Below are positions 54,276 through 63,727 of a stretch of 64,000 bases of DNA, one piece after another. This DNA is from Shinisaurus crocodilurus (taxonomy: Eukaryota; Chordata; Lepidosauria; Squamata; Shinisauridae), in the NCBI GenBank assembly GCA_021292165.1, contig CM037880.1:206920255-206984254 (forward strand). Direction: 5' to 3'. The number at the start of each line of letters is the position of its first letter. The stretch's first letter is position 1. The position numbers and the translations under genes are program-made. Below the pieces are notes generated by a model that searched no databases, was not told where the DNA came from, and worked only from the letters and a program-made list of their open reading frames with translations.

Positions 54276-55311
54276 GAAGTTGTCCTAAGTGCTTCGTCTT
54301 ATTTCTGTGCATTAATCTGTGATTTTAAAAAAATCAGCAGAAAAATGTGAATTTATAAAAATACCTGTCTATTAATTTAAATAAATACTTCTCTAAATAT
54401 GAATTTCTAGACATATTTTCTCTCAATATATATATTTAGAAATGCATTTTTATACATCTTTTGAGTCAGGAACTATAGCACAATATTTGGAGGAGTGTGA
54501 AATCTACTAGAGAGCTATGCTCCAATTCATCCCTTAGTCTGATAGGTGTGGATCAGGTAAGTTCATAGCAAAATTTGCAAAATTCCAATGCCACAAGCAT
54601 CTATATGTATCACATCTGCATATCGGCAATGCTTGGGCAATTGTTTCTGTTTTCTGAATACTCTTTTCCCATCCCTGCTCTGTGGCTTCATATTGATATA
54701 ACCCTATGCAGCAAGCATCCGAATGCATCCATCTTTTGATTATTTTAATGCATCAGTTATCCTCCAGGTCATTGAGATAAATGAAATAGTTCGGTGGCTC
54801 AATTGACTTTAATGGAGTTGCTACAGTTCCACAGCGTGGTAACAGGCAGTAGCATTTTAGCCAGACTCAACATTATCCAAGAATTAGGCTAATTGAAAAA
54901 GCCAAATAAAGTTAACAATCAACAATTATCCAATTAAAGTGGGACAAGATCAAATGAATAAATAAGATTAAAGCTCCACTGGCTATTACTAGAGCCCTGG
55001 CATAATTGAATTGCAATATTCATCCACATCAGAGACTATGATAAGGGGTTCTGGCAGGCAGGCAGGCTCACAGCAAGCAGTTGTTCTGCTTCATCAACTT
55101 CCTCTGTAAAAAGAAGTGTCTGTCCCATTTAAACATGTACCTTGCTTTTTTTTTTTTTTTAAAAAGGCAGATTCACCAGTGCTATTGGTTGGAAAACCCT
55201 CTTTTCCTTCTTCTAGACCAGAAGAGACCTCTCTCATAGAGACCTCTCTCTATGGTCCAAATGAATATGCTTATATCATTCGGAAACCTTCCAGTCTGCA
55301 ATCCTTAACAC
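54276..55311. other. Unrecognised AT-rich sequence
   Basis: No gene or family is recognised. Positions 55227-55251 hold a short tandem repeat of AGACCTCTCTC. Confidence 0.35.
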
Positions 55312-55560
55312 ACTTAAGAACATAAGAAGAGCCACGCTGAATCAGACCAAGGGTCCATCTGGTCCAGCATTCTGTTCACACACAGTGGCCACAGATGCCC
55401 ACGGATTCCAGAAGCAGGATATGAGTGCAACAGCACCCTCCCGCCCATGTTCTCCAGCAACTGGAGCTTGTCAATTTCAACGGCTGCCTTGGAGTACATA
55501 GGCATACTGCCTCTGATATTGGTGGGAGCATATAGCCATCAGGACTAGTAGCCATTGATA

Positions 55561-55628
55561 GCCTCCTCCTCCTCCTCCTCCTCCTCCTCCTCCTCCTCCT
55601 CCTCCTCCTCCTCCTCCTCCTCCTCCTC
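55561..55628. repeat. (CTC)n microsatellite in LINE 3' UTR
   Basis: About 22 CTC units. It gives artefactual poly-Ser and poly-Glu frames. Confidence 0.95.
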
Positions 55629-55696
55629 CATGAATTTGTCCAATCCCCTTTTAAAGCTGTCCAAATTGGTGGCCATCACTACAACTTGTGGAAGAG

Positions 55697-55810
55697 AGCC
55701 AGTGTGGCGTAGTGGTGAGAGTGTTGGACTGGGACTTGGGAGATCCAGGTTCTAGTCCCAGCTCGGCCATGAAACTCACTGGGTGACTTTGGGCCAGTCA
55801 CTGACTCTCT
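55697..55810 (+). mobile_element. Sauria-type SINE, head part only
   Basis: GCCAGTGTGGCGTAGTGGTG, GGTTCTAGTCCCAGCTCGGC and GTGACTTTGGGCCAGTCACT are the head and first part of the body. The copy stops after ACTCTCT and LINE coding resumes at AAGTGAATTCC. The body remainder and the tail are missing, the opposite of the truncation at 24851 and 41895. Confidence 0.8.
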
Positions 55811-56079
55811 AAGTGAATTCCATAGTTTAACTAGGCACGGTGTGAAGAAGTACTCCCTCTTATCTGTCTTGAATTTCCCAGCAATCAGCTTCATGGAATG
55901 ATCCCTTTGGGTTCTAGCATTATGAGAGAGGGAGAAAAATGTCTCCCTGTCCACTTTCCCCACACCATACATAATTCTGTACACCTATATCATGTCTCCC
56001 CATACTTGCCTTTTTTCTAAGCTAAACAAGCCCAGCTGTTGTAACCTAGGGAATAAGCCCCATTGAGCTGAATGGGACT

Positions 56080-56830
56080 TCCTTATTTATTTGTTCATTT
56101 TTTCATTTCTATACTGCCCAATAGCTGAAGCTTTCTGGGCGGTTTACAACAGTGCCTAAAACAAGGCCAAGATACAATAAAACATCCGTAAAATTGTTCT
56201 ACAATAAAGAAATCAAAAACAGTTTAAGAGAATTTAAAAACAATTTGGCCAGAGATAACAATATTTAATACAGAAGAGACCTGTTACGAACACCTGACAT
56301 GCACATCCCATCAAACAATTAAAAACAACCCTAGATGTTCTTTAACACCTTGGCACAGAAGGCTGTTACCCTGGCACCGAAAGGATGACAAAGTTGGTGC
56401 CAGGTGGGCCTCAGTGGGAGATCATTCCACAGATGGGGGGGCTGCCACTGAGAAGAGTAGACTCCTTGTTGCTGGCATCCGAGCGCCTCCCAGGAAGTAC
56501 TCGGAAGAAGGCCTCAGAGATTGAGTGCAGTGTCTGGGTAGATTGCAGTTGGGAGAGGCATTCCGTCAAGTATTGCAGTCCCAAGCCATCTAAGGCTTTA
56601 TAGGTTAAAACCAGCACCTTGAATCGGGTTCAGAAGCAGATAGGCAGCCAGTGCAAGTGGGCCAGGATTTTATTTATTTATTGCATTTGTGAATCGCCCA
56701 ATAGATTGGTGTTATATGTTCGGACCTTCTAGTCCTGGTTATTAGTCTGGCTGCCACATTTTGCACAAGCCACAACTTCTGAACAGTCTTCAAGGGCAGC
56801 CCCATGTAGAGTGCATTGCAATAATCTAAT
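56080..56830 (-). mobile_element. L2-like LINE 3' part
   Basis: The 3' end is at 56082 (complement CAATAGCTGAAGCTTTCTGG). On the minus strand 56674-56892 encodes KLDYCNALYMGLPLKTVQKL then WLVQNVAARLITRTRRSEHI, and 56411-56617 encodes MLVLTYKALDGLGLQYLTEC, typical for the L2-type RT C-terminus. A short T-rich piece (56670-56705) resembling another 3' tail interrupts the copy. Confidence 0.75.
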
Positions 56831-57037
56831 TTAGAGATTTCTCTGAGATTCTTCTGAGTAAACATGCATAAGATTGCACTATAAGCGAACAAATGTTTCT
56901 GCAGGAGAACTAACTACTAACTAAGATGATAGGGAGGCAAAACTGAGCACTGCTTGTCAATTTCAACAGCTGCCTTTCCCTTCTCCCTTTGAAGAAACAG
57001 CCTTCAGAAACAATGGAGTCCTTTCAAATGTCCGGAG

Positions 57038-57149
57038 CAGGGCTCTCCAATCTTGGGTCCCCAGATGTTGCTGGACTACAGCTCCCAGAATCCCTTGCCA
57101 TTAGCCATGCTGGGAGCAACATCTGGGGTCTCAAGACTGGAGAGCCCTG
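57038..57149. mobile_element. hAT MITE with 8-bp TSD
   Basis: The 112-bp element starts CAGGGCTCTCCAATCTTGGG and ends AGACTGGAGAGCCCTG. The flanks GTCCGGAG (57030-57037) and GTCTGGAG (57150-57157) agree at seven of eight. It is close to 5081-5216 but lacks about 24 bp of the middle. Confidence 0.88.
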
Positions 57150-57372
57150 GTCTGGAGGCTGAGAATGTAATGAAATCCCACAGTTTTCTAGGTTGTGAAA
57201 CTGACCAGAAAAATCAAGGGGGCAAGTTTGAAATTACCAGGAAAGCAAGCACTCAGGTTTCCTAACAGGGTTGTGGAACTGAGCAGAAAAGGCAGGATCT
57301 ACATCCATTGTAACCATTTTTACAAGGGAATAAGGCTGCAATTCACTTGCCCTGTGCTTCAGGCATGCTTTT

Positions 57373-57373
<1 letters not shown>

Positions 57374-57410
<37 letters not shown>
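57374..57410. repeat. (AC)n microsatellite
   Basis: About 18 AC units. Confidence 0.95.
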
Positions 57411-57412
<2 letters not shown>

Positions 57413-58313
57413 GGCTGAGGAGCATCCACATCCACTTCAGAATCTCAATGGAAGCAACCATGATGAAGAGTCAGTCAGGAAAGGGGAGGGGACAAGACTG
57501 CCTGCTTGGCCATGTGTGGATGGAATATAGTGAGGTGCACACACCCCAAAAGCGCTAGACTCCCTAAAGTGTGAACAGTCAATGGGAATTCTGCTTTTGG
57601 CTTATAGTGGAAGATTGGCAGTGTGAGGAGCCCTCCATGTGGAAGTGCCCTAGGTTTCATGGAAATCAACAGGACAAAATTCTATGCAACTGTGCTCCAT
57701 ATTTCTGGGTACCAAAACCTATTTCTTATTTGCCAGGCTGTGTTTTCCCTTCCCATGTTTCCCCCTGTTTCATGTCAAATGTTTATCTTACTTATTTATC
57801 AAAGCAGGCCTATAAATGACAGCCAAACGAATTTTTCTTTAAAATAATTGCTTACCTCAGACATGCAGAACCCAAAAGGACCCTTCCTGCTGGCAACCTT
57901 TCCCTCTCGGTAGATGTATATTACAGCCACAAATACTCAACTCTCTTCCAAGCATATTTGCGTGACAGGAGCCAGGAGAAATCAGTTTTACATAAGGAAG
58001 AGAGAAAATAGTATGTACCCTTCCAGACAAAAGGCAGAGAGAGATCTGCCTGGAAGCAGTGGGGAAGAAAAGAACTATTTTCTGATAAACATTCTTTCCA
58101 CCCTCTGAGCATCTTGCTCTGCACTGACAATGTCAAGTTACAATCTCTCCTAGTCAGCAGGCTAAAGTACTCTAATATGCTTCTTAAAGAGGAGGTTGCT
58201 ACGAGAAAGGTTTTAGCATTGCACAGGACTGACAATACAGGAATAATCAACACATGAAGACTTCAGTTTCTACAGATTCTAATCCAGCTGGCCTATCTTT
58301 GCTTTCCCTATAT
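57411..58313. other. Unrecognised sequence
   Basis: No gene or family is recognised. Two overlapping open frames at 57571-57847 have no recognisable domain. Confidence 0.35.
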
Positions 58314-58400
58314 GAGGGGTGGGCAGAAGATAGATCTCCAGATGTTTGGGCCTTCAACTCCCAGAAGCTCCTGCCAGAGGGCCGATTTCAGATGTCTAGC
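58314..58400. mobile_element. Fragment of hAT-like MITE
   Basis: AGGGGTGGGCAGAAGATAG, TCTCCAGATGTTTGGGCCTT and CAACTCCCAGAAGCTCC resemble the left half of the element at 24287. Confidence 0.45.
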
Positions 58401-58728
58401 TGCAGCACTTTGGAGGGGGAGGGAAGGAGGCTGGAGCACTGCCAGGATACCTCAGTGTCCTGGTGGCCCTGGATTCCTCCCCCCCCCACCCATGCAACAC
58501 CCCCTTTACCCCTTCTACTCCGAGGTCACTCTTACAACCTCAGAGAAGAAGCCAGCATGGTTCTTTCCATGCCGGCTGCGGGGGGGGGGGGGAGGGTCCA
58601 AGCACAGATCCCCAGTTCCGAGGCTGGAGTGCTGTCTCTGACCTCAGATCTGGGAATCCGAAGAATCCTATGGCCCCCTAGATGCTGCATAGGGGGGCCA
58701 TAAGATTGCTCTGCTAGTATTAGGCCTG

Positions 58729-58898
58729 TGGCTTACGCTGGCTCAGCCTTGTCTGAGCGTGGAAAGCTAAGCAGGGTCAGGCCTGGTTATTACTTCGATG
58801 GGAGACCCCTCCTCTAGTTTCCTGCATTCAGCAGGGGATTGGACTCGATAGCCTTGTAGGCTCCTTCCAACTCTATGATCTATGAAATCTATGAAATC
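58729..58898 (+). mobile_element. 5S rRNA-derived SINE with CR1-like tail
   Basis: The head has CTTGTCTGAGCGTGGAAAGC, TAAGCAGGGTCAGGCCTGG and TACTTCGATGGGAGACC, in the order of 5S rRNA with its internal promoter region. The tail has TTCAGCAGGGGATTGGACTC, GATAGCCTTGTAGGCTCC and (CTATGAAAT)n, a CR1-like 3' end. It is an intact reference for the split copy at 31507. A hAT element is inserted in its terminal repeat at 58899. Confidence 0.88.
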
Positions 58899-60196
58899 CA
58901 GGGCTTTTTTTCTGGCGGAACGCACCGGAACGGCATTCTGCCACCTATTTTCAGACAATAGCCCTGGGAAAATATCTCCCTTTCACTGGCTCACTAATCA
59001 CTTCAAGCATCTCGATCCTCTTCTCTCCCGTCCACTACAAATTTGGACCCAAGTGAGTCACGAACAGCAAGATCTTTTGTGTTTGCTTTTGTGTTTCTTA
59101 ATTGACTTAATTGACTTAATTACTAACTCTGAGTCTGAGGAAAACCCCCACTGTACTTATGCTAATTGCTAAATACCTTGCTAAATTCTAAGGGCAGGAA
59201 TATTTGTTTTGTAATGCTGATGATTTGCAGCAACACAACAGCATCTCTGGCTGGCTATACATTCTTCAATCTACATTCCTACTAGAAAAAGTATTTTGTT
59301 GTTATGTGGCAATTGCAATTCTTTGCTGTGCATACCTTTTTATACCTTTTTTTTTACAGAGCAATTTTTTATAAACGTAGGTGGTATAATTTATGATTTT
59401 AAGGTAACCTTTCTAACACTGACTGTGAGAGGAAAGCCTGCCATATGCATTGCTAACTAAGTTGGCTCTTTCTTTGTCCTTGGCTCCAGCCAGACTGCTG
59501 TTGTTTTTTTGCATTTATTTATTAATTTATTTATTTATTATATTTATTAATCGCCCATCTGGCCGGTCACCCGGCCACCCGGCCACCCTTATTTCAATAA
59601 GCCATCTCAAATTCAATATGCATAGCCAGACTGCTTCTCAAAGGTAAAACCTGTTTAACAGCTCTGGCTCACAGATCTCTGTATGGGTGACGAATTACTT
59701 TTAAGTTCACAATAATCGTTAATGGTGGATTACGAACTGCTGTTAACATCACAAGAATTTAATTATGCTGAGTGATAAAGCGAGCAGCGCTTTCTACTAA
59801 GACATGTCATTGATTTTACTGGGTCGCTAAGGCCCCCAAATATATTTGCTTAGGCAATGTGTAATTGGTCCCCTGTTATCCCCCCCTTTCTTTTCATGTA
59901 TTCACTTTACTAAACTGTGATTAATATGTGTAACTGCAAAACTTATAAATAAACACCTTTCAAAAAGGAAATGTCTCTGAGCTTACTTTTGGTAAGTTTC
60001 CAATTTTTTTGCACATTTTACTGCATTGCTTTTTATTTAATTCCATACATTTACTTTTATAGCCCCCTCCAAATTTTACTTGCATCCCTGTTCTCTAAAG
60101 GGGCGGTTTTAGGGGGCGGTCCTAGGGGTGGGTAGGGGCGTGGCCAGGGGAGGGGGGGTGAGTTCCACCACCTTTTCTCTGAGAAAAAAAGCCCTG
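58899..60196. mobile_element. hAT element, 1298 bp, perfect 8-bp TSD
   Basis: The left end CAGGGCTTTTTTTCTGGC and the right end TCTGAGAAAAAAAGCCCTG are inverted. Both flanks are ATGAAATC (58891-58898 and 60197-60204). The element inserted in the CTATGAAAT repeat at the end of the 5S SINE, so the identical flanks could partly reflect that repeat. The interior is AT-rich, holds an L2- or SINE-like tail at 59508-59560, and has no transposase frame. Confidence 0.88.
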
Positions 60197-60204
60197 ATGA
60201 AATC

Positions 60205-60344
60205 TATTGCAATCTTATTCTGGCAGCCCATTTCTGGGATGCAGGCTACGTCTGTGGGTAGCCACATGCATAGTTCTGATATGAGAGCTTACAGTACCTC
60301 CATTTTGTCTGGATTGAATCTCAGTTTATTAGCCCTCATCTACC
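60205..60344 (-). mobile_element. L2-like LINE fragment
   Basis: TACCTCCATTTTGTCTGGAT and TGAATCTCAGTTTATTAGCC are blocks that normally lie farther from the 3' end of this LINE group than the part at 60345, so order is disturbed or two copies abut. Confidence 0.4.
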
Positions 60345-61061
60345 CATGTTTATTTATTTATTTAATACATTCTTATACTGCCCAATAGCCGAAGCTCTCT
60401 GTGCACTTTACAACAGTTAAAACCATAAAATACAATATAATGTAAATATAAATTTTAAAACCACCGATTAAAAAACAAGCAGCAAAGCTAGCAGCAGCAG
60501 TTCAAATTACAATAACAGAGTTAAAAACAACTACATGCTTAAAATGCTTAAAATGCCTGGAAAAATAGAAAGGTCTTCACCTGGCGCCGGAAAGAGTACA
60601 ATGTGGGTGCCAGGTGAGCCTCTTTGGGGAGCTCATTCCACAACTGGGGTGCCACAGCAGAAAAGGCCCTCCTCCTGGTAGCCACCTGCCTCACTTCCTT
60701 TGGCAGAGGCTCTCAGAGAAGGACCGCTGAAGAGGATCTTAATGTCCAGGCACGTACATATGGGAGGAGACGATCTTTCAGATACCCTGGCCCCAAGCCA
60801 TTTAGGGCTTTGAATGTTAGTACCAGAACTTTGAATTCGGCCTGGAAACAGACTGGCAGCCAGTGCAGATGAGAAAGCACTGGCATAAGATGTTCACATC
60901 AGCCAGTCCACGATAATAATCGTGCTGCCCTATTTTGAACCATCTGAAGTTTCTGAACCATTTTCAAAGGCAGCCCCATGTATAACACATTGCAGTAATC
61001 CAAACGAGAGGTTACCAGAGCATGGATAACTGTAGCTAGGCTATCTCTGTCCATAGATTTC
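60345..61061 (-). mobile_element. L2-like LINE 3' part, first segment
   Basis: The 3' end (complement) is TTATTTATTTAATACATTCT, CTGCCCAATAGCCGAAGC. Blocks GCCAGGTGAGCCTCTTTGGG, CCCCAAGCCATTTAGGGC, CTGGCAGCCAGTGCAGATG and GCAGCCCCATGTATAAC match 56390-56830. The segment continues beyond a SINE at 61200. Confidence 0.7.
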
Positions 61062-61199
61062 ATAGAACATAGAGTTGGAAGGAACCTACAAGGCTATCGA
61101 GTCCAACCCCCTGCTCAATGCAGGAAACTAGAAGAGGGGTCTCCCATCCAAGTAATAACCAGGCCTGACCCTGCTTAGCTTTCCACACTCAGACAAGCT
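61062..61199 (-). mobile_element. 5S rRNA-derived SINE with CR1-like tail, inside L2-like LINE
   Basis: The plus strand shows the complement of the 58729 copy: AACCCCCTGCTCAATGCAGG, GTCTCCCATCCAAGTAATAA and CCTGACCCTGCTTAGCTTTC. It splits the L2-like fragment into 60345-61061 and 61200-61385. Confidence 0.85.
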
Positions 61200-61385
61200 G
61201 TAGTTGGTATATCAGACTAAGCTGATAAAAGGTGCTCCGTGCCACCGAGTTCACCTGTGCCTCGAGTGACAGTTGTGGATCCAAGAGCACTCCCAAACTA
61301 TGAACCTGATCCTTCAGGGGGAGTGCAACCCCATCCAGAACTGGTTGAATATCACCTAGCTGGGCAGACGAACCACCCAGTAAGG
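61200..61385 (-). mobile_element. L2-like LINE, second segment
   Basis: CAGACTAAGCTGATAAAAGG, GTGCCACCGAGTTCACCTGT and CAAGAGCACTCCCAAACTAT continue the element begun at 60345. Confidence 0.55.
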
Positions 61386-61702
61386 TTCTTTAGCAGGAAA
61401 ACAAGATCATGCAATAATGACACTGCAAAATCACGTGGGGAATCAATCCAATGGGAAGCTCTCCATCACATTCCTTATTCAAAATAATGCAACAAATGCA
61501 GAGAGAAAACAGTGCCAGTTGCCACTAATTTCAACAGCAATTGTGCAGAAGAACTTCATGGGGATTACTTTACTGTAATACATTCTTGTATACACCATTA
61601 GAATGTGTGTGTGTGTGGGGATGAATCTAAAAAAAAAAAAAGGAAATTAATAAAATAGCCACCCTTTTTTTAAGCTCTTGGGAAATCTCCTGAAAAGTGG
61701 GT

Positions 61703-61705
<3 letters not shown>

Positions 61706-61734
<29 letters not shown>

Positions 61735-61772
61735 CGACGACGACGACGACGACGACGATGATGATGATGATG
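61706..61772. repeat. (GAT)n(GAC)n(GAT)n compound microsatellite
   Basis: About ten GAT units change to about eight GAC units and back to about five GAT units. Confidence 0.95.
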
Positions 61773-61907
61773 TTAAAAGTAACATTCCTTCCTAATATTT
61801 TCCAAATAAACATACCCATTCCTTGCAATGCCACATTTTTTGTTTGTTTGCTTTTATCCGAATGAGCCTTAGATTCATGTTGTAGAACATATATGCAAAA
61901 CAATTAT

Positions 61908-61992
61908 GCTACAATCCTGCACACGCTTACCTGGGAGTTCCATCGAATTCAATGGGACTTCCTTTGGAATAGACGTGCATCAGATTGCACTG
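61908..61992. repeat. Small palindromic repeat
   Basis: GCTACAATCCTGCACACGCT, TACCTGGGAGTTCCATCG and the inverted AATGGGACTTCC, GACGTGCATCAGATTGCA form the imperfect palindrome also seen at 24664. Confidence 0.6.
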
Positions 61993-62092
61993 TTTATGCA
62001 CCATTAATGGTGAGTTTGGAAAGAAGGAGGAGGAAGAGGAAATGTTTCAGTTCAAGCAAGCTGAATCCACAGTTTGTGTGTGTGACTTAGGG

Positions 62093-62199
62093 CACAATGC
62101 TATGCATGCTTAGACAGAGAAGTTCCTACAGCTTCCAGCATTCTGCCTGAGGAATTCTGGAAGTTGTAGGACTTTTTTCTATCTAAACATGCATATGCC
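62093..62199. repeat. Palindromic repeat, about 107 bp
   Basis: GCACAATGCTATGCATGCTT and AAGTTCCTACAGCTTCCAGC are mirrored by GGAAGTTGTAGGACTTTTTT and AACATGCATATGC. Confidence 0.6.
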
Positions 62200-62533
62200 A
62201 CCTCCAATGGTAATTTGTGGAGCTATCCATAATGTGAAAGCATATCATTAGCTTTTCAGAGCTTCAGGAGAATATTTATGACAATTATTTGTCTTAAAAA
62301 GATCAATTTCCCCTACATCTTACTAGAATATTGATTAATCACAGCAGGAGTATTCAGCAGGAGCAATGTTGTCCTTGAAATGCAAAGAGTCACTGCTTTC
62401 AAATTTGGGAAACACATGGGATAAAAAATAACAAAGAGGATTGGTAAACCACATGAAATCAGTCTTTTATATTAAGCAACACTCCACTTCAGTAGTTTAA
62501 GCCCATTCCTAATGTTCAGGTCAGGTCACAATG
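62200..62533. other. Unrecognised AT-rich sequence
   Basis: No gene or family is recognised. Confidence 0.35.
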
Positions 62534-63066
62534 CTTTTAAGCCCTGTTGCCCTGGTTTCTATGGAAAAGATGCAGCGCGGGTAGGGATGTAGCTGTTCGC
62601 CCCGTGTGGGCGTAGCGGGGCGAAATCAGCCCCGCTCATGTCCGCGCGGAGCTCGTGCGGGCCTACAGGCCTACCTTGTCCAGCGGCAGCCCGCCTCTCC
62701 GCAGCGAGTCGCCCGTGCCTCCCGCGCCAGTCCCGTTGCGTCACATCCGGCCCCGGAAGTGACGCGACGGGACCCTGCGCAGACGCGCTGGACCCCCGCA
62801 CGACGTATTGCGCCTGTGCAGGGTCCCCGTCACGTCACTTCCGGGGCCGGATGTGACGTGACGGGACCAGCGCCGGTGACTCGAGCGGCGCGGAGAACTG
62901 CTCCACACCACTCAGAAGATCGAGGTGGGAGGGCTGCCCCCGCGGAGAGGTGAGTGAGCCGGCAGAGAGGCGAGCCCCCCACAGGTTCGTGGCACATCTC
63001 GAAAATTTTCCCGTCGTGCCGGCGCAGGGTCCCGTTGCGGCGCCCATTTTACAAAACATGGGCGAT
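62534..63066. mobile_element. GC-rich foldback, type B, half copy split by another foldback
   Basis: The left piece 62534-62581 (CTTTTAAGCCCTGTTGCCC to GCAGCGCGG) equals the right arm of the palindrome at 63930-63976. The piece from about 63009 (TCCCGTCGTGCCGGCGCAGG) continues as in the copy at 63976-64000. The left arm is absent: the copy starts exactly at the palindrome axis. The segment between is the element 62584-62999. Confidence 0.6.
62584..62999. mobile_element. CpG-rich foldback element nested in another foldback
   Basis: The element starts GGGATGTAGCTGTTCGCCCC after TA and ends GTTCGTGGCACATCTC, a decayed CACATCCC end. The arms CACATCCGGCCCCGGAAGTG (62742-62761) and CACTTCCGGGGCCGGATGTG (62835-62854) are inverted, and each is itself nearly palindromic. 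Outer stems contain ACCCTGCGCAGAC / TGTGCAGGGT. CpG density is very high compared with the rest of the window. Confidence 0.65.
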
Positions 63067-63518
63067 TTTAGACTTCCGTAGTGTGCTTCTTTCTTTTTAC
63101 TAGAATCCCGTGACCTGGTGATACCTTTTAATTTCCAAAAACTGACTTAGGTAACCTGTGCTAAATGAACCTGAGTATACACTCCTGCAGGATCAGACCC
63201 AAGTCTACGTAGTCAAGCATTTTTAGCAAGAATTCTGGCAACCAGAAGGTGCTAGGTCAGAGGGTGCACAACCTTGTTGGCCTTGAGGACTGCACATGAT
63301 GGTGGACACGCACACAAGCAAATACACACATGCACCCCAGTGATCCTAGCAGTAGCAGGGAAAGAGTAATCTCTATGGAGAGTGTAAAGAATGATCTGAT
63401 ACAGAATGCACCTCTCCCACAGATGCACATACAGATCACTCTTTCCTCACTGGACAGGGTGATCTGTATCACTGGTATCACCAGTACAATCAGCAGGAAA
63501 TCGGGCAGAATGCAGACT
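63067..63518. other. Unrecognised sequence
   Basis: No gene. GATCTGTATCA/TGATCTG words near 63394-63470 form a weak inverted pattern. Confidence 0.3.
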
Positions 63519-63719
63519 CAGTGGAGGCTGGTGACTCCTAATTCAGTAGGGCTCCTAATCCATTACAGCTTTTATTTGGAGCTTCATAGGAGCTATCTGT
63601 GGTGGTGAACCTATTTTGGGGGTGGAGTTCAGCACCATGGATAGCTCCTATAAAGCTCTAAATAAAACCTGCAATGGATTAGGAACCCCAATGAAATAGG
63701 AGTCACCAGCCTCCAATGT
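63519..63719. mobile_element. Palindromic MITE, 201 bp
   Basis: The left arm CAGTGGAGGCTGGTGACTCC and the right arm GGAGTCACCAGCCTCCAATG are inverted, and the match extends through CCTAATCCATTACAGCTTTT / CTGCAATGGATTAGG and GAGCTATC / GATAGCTC. The start CAGTG suggests hAT, but the flanks TGCAGACT and TGTGTGTT do not match. Confidence 0.7.
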
Positions 63720-63727
63720 GTGTGTTA

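Larger units (their letters stand above)
55312..56048 (-). mobile_element. CR1/L3-like LINE 3' part with nested SINE
   Basis: On the minus strand 55679-55984 encodes YRIMYGVGKVDRETFFSLSH, then KLIAGKFKTDKREYFFTPCL and VKLWNSL, the C-terminal part of a CR1/L3-type RT. The stretch 55630-55690 encodes VVMATNLDSFKRGLDKF, the end of that protein. The 3' UTR holds a long (CTC)n tract at 55561-55628 and blocks shared with 2168-2350. A Sauria SINE head lies at 55697-55810 and splits the coding part. Confidence 0.75.

Noticed and set aside
58254..58703. 149-codon open frame as a gene
   Set aside because: It starts in front of a hAT-like fragment, crosses C and G runs and shows no domain; overlapping frames of similar size exist on the same strand.
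58729..58810. 5S rRNA gene
   Set aside because: Only part of 5S rRNA is present and it is fused to a CR1-like tail, the structure of a 5S-derived SINE. Further copies are dispersed.
62560..63040. CpG island promoter of a host gene
   Set aside because: The CpG-rich stretch coincides with foldback elements and no exon-like frame follows.
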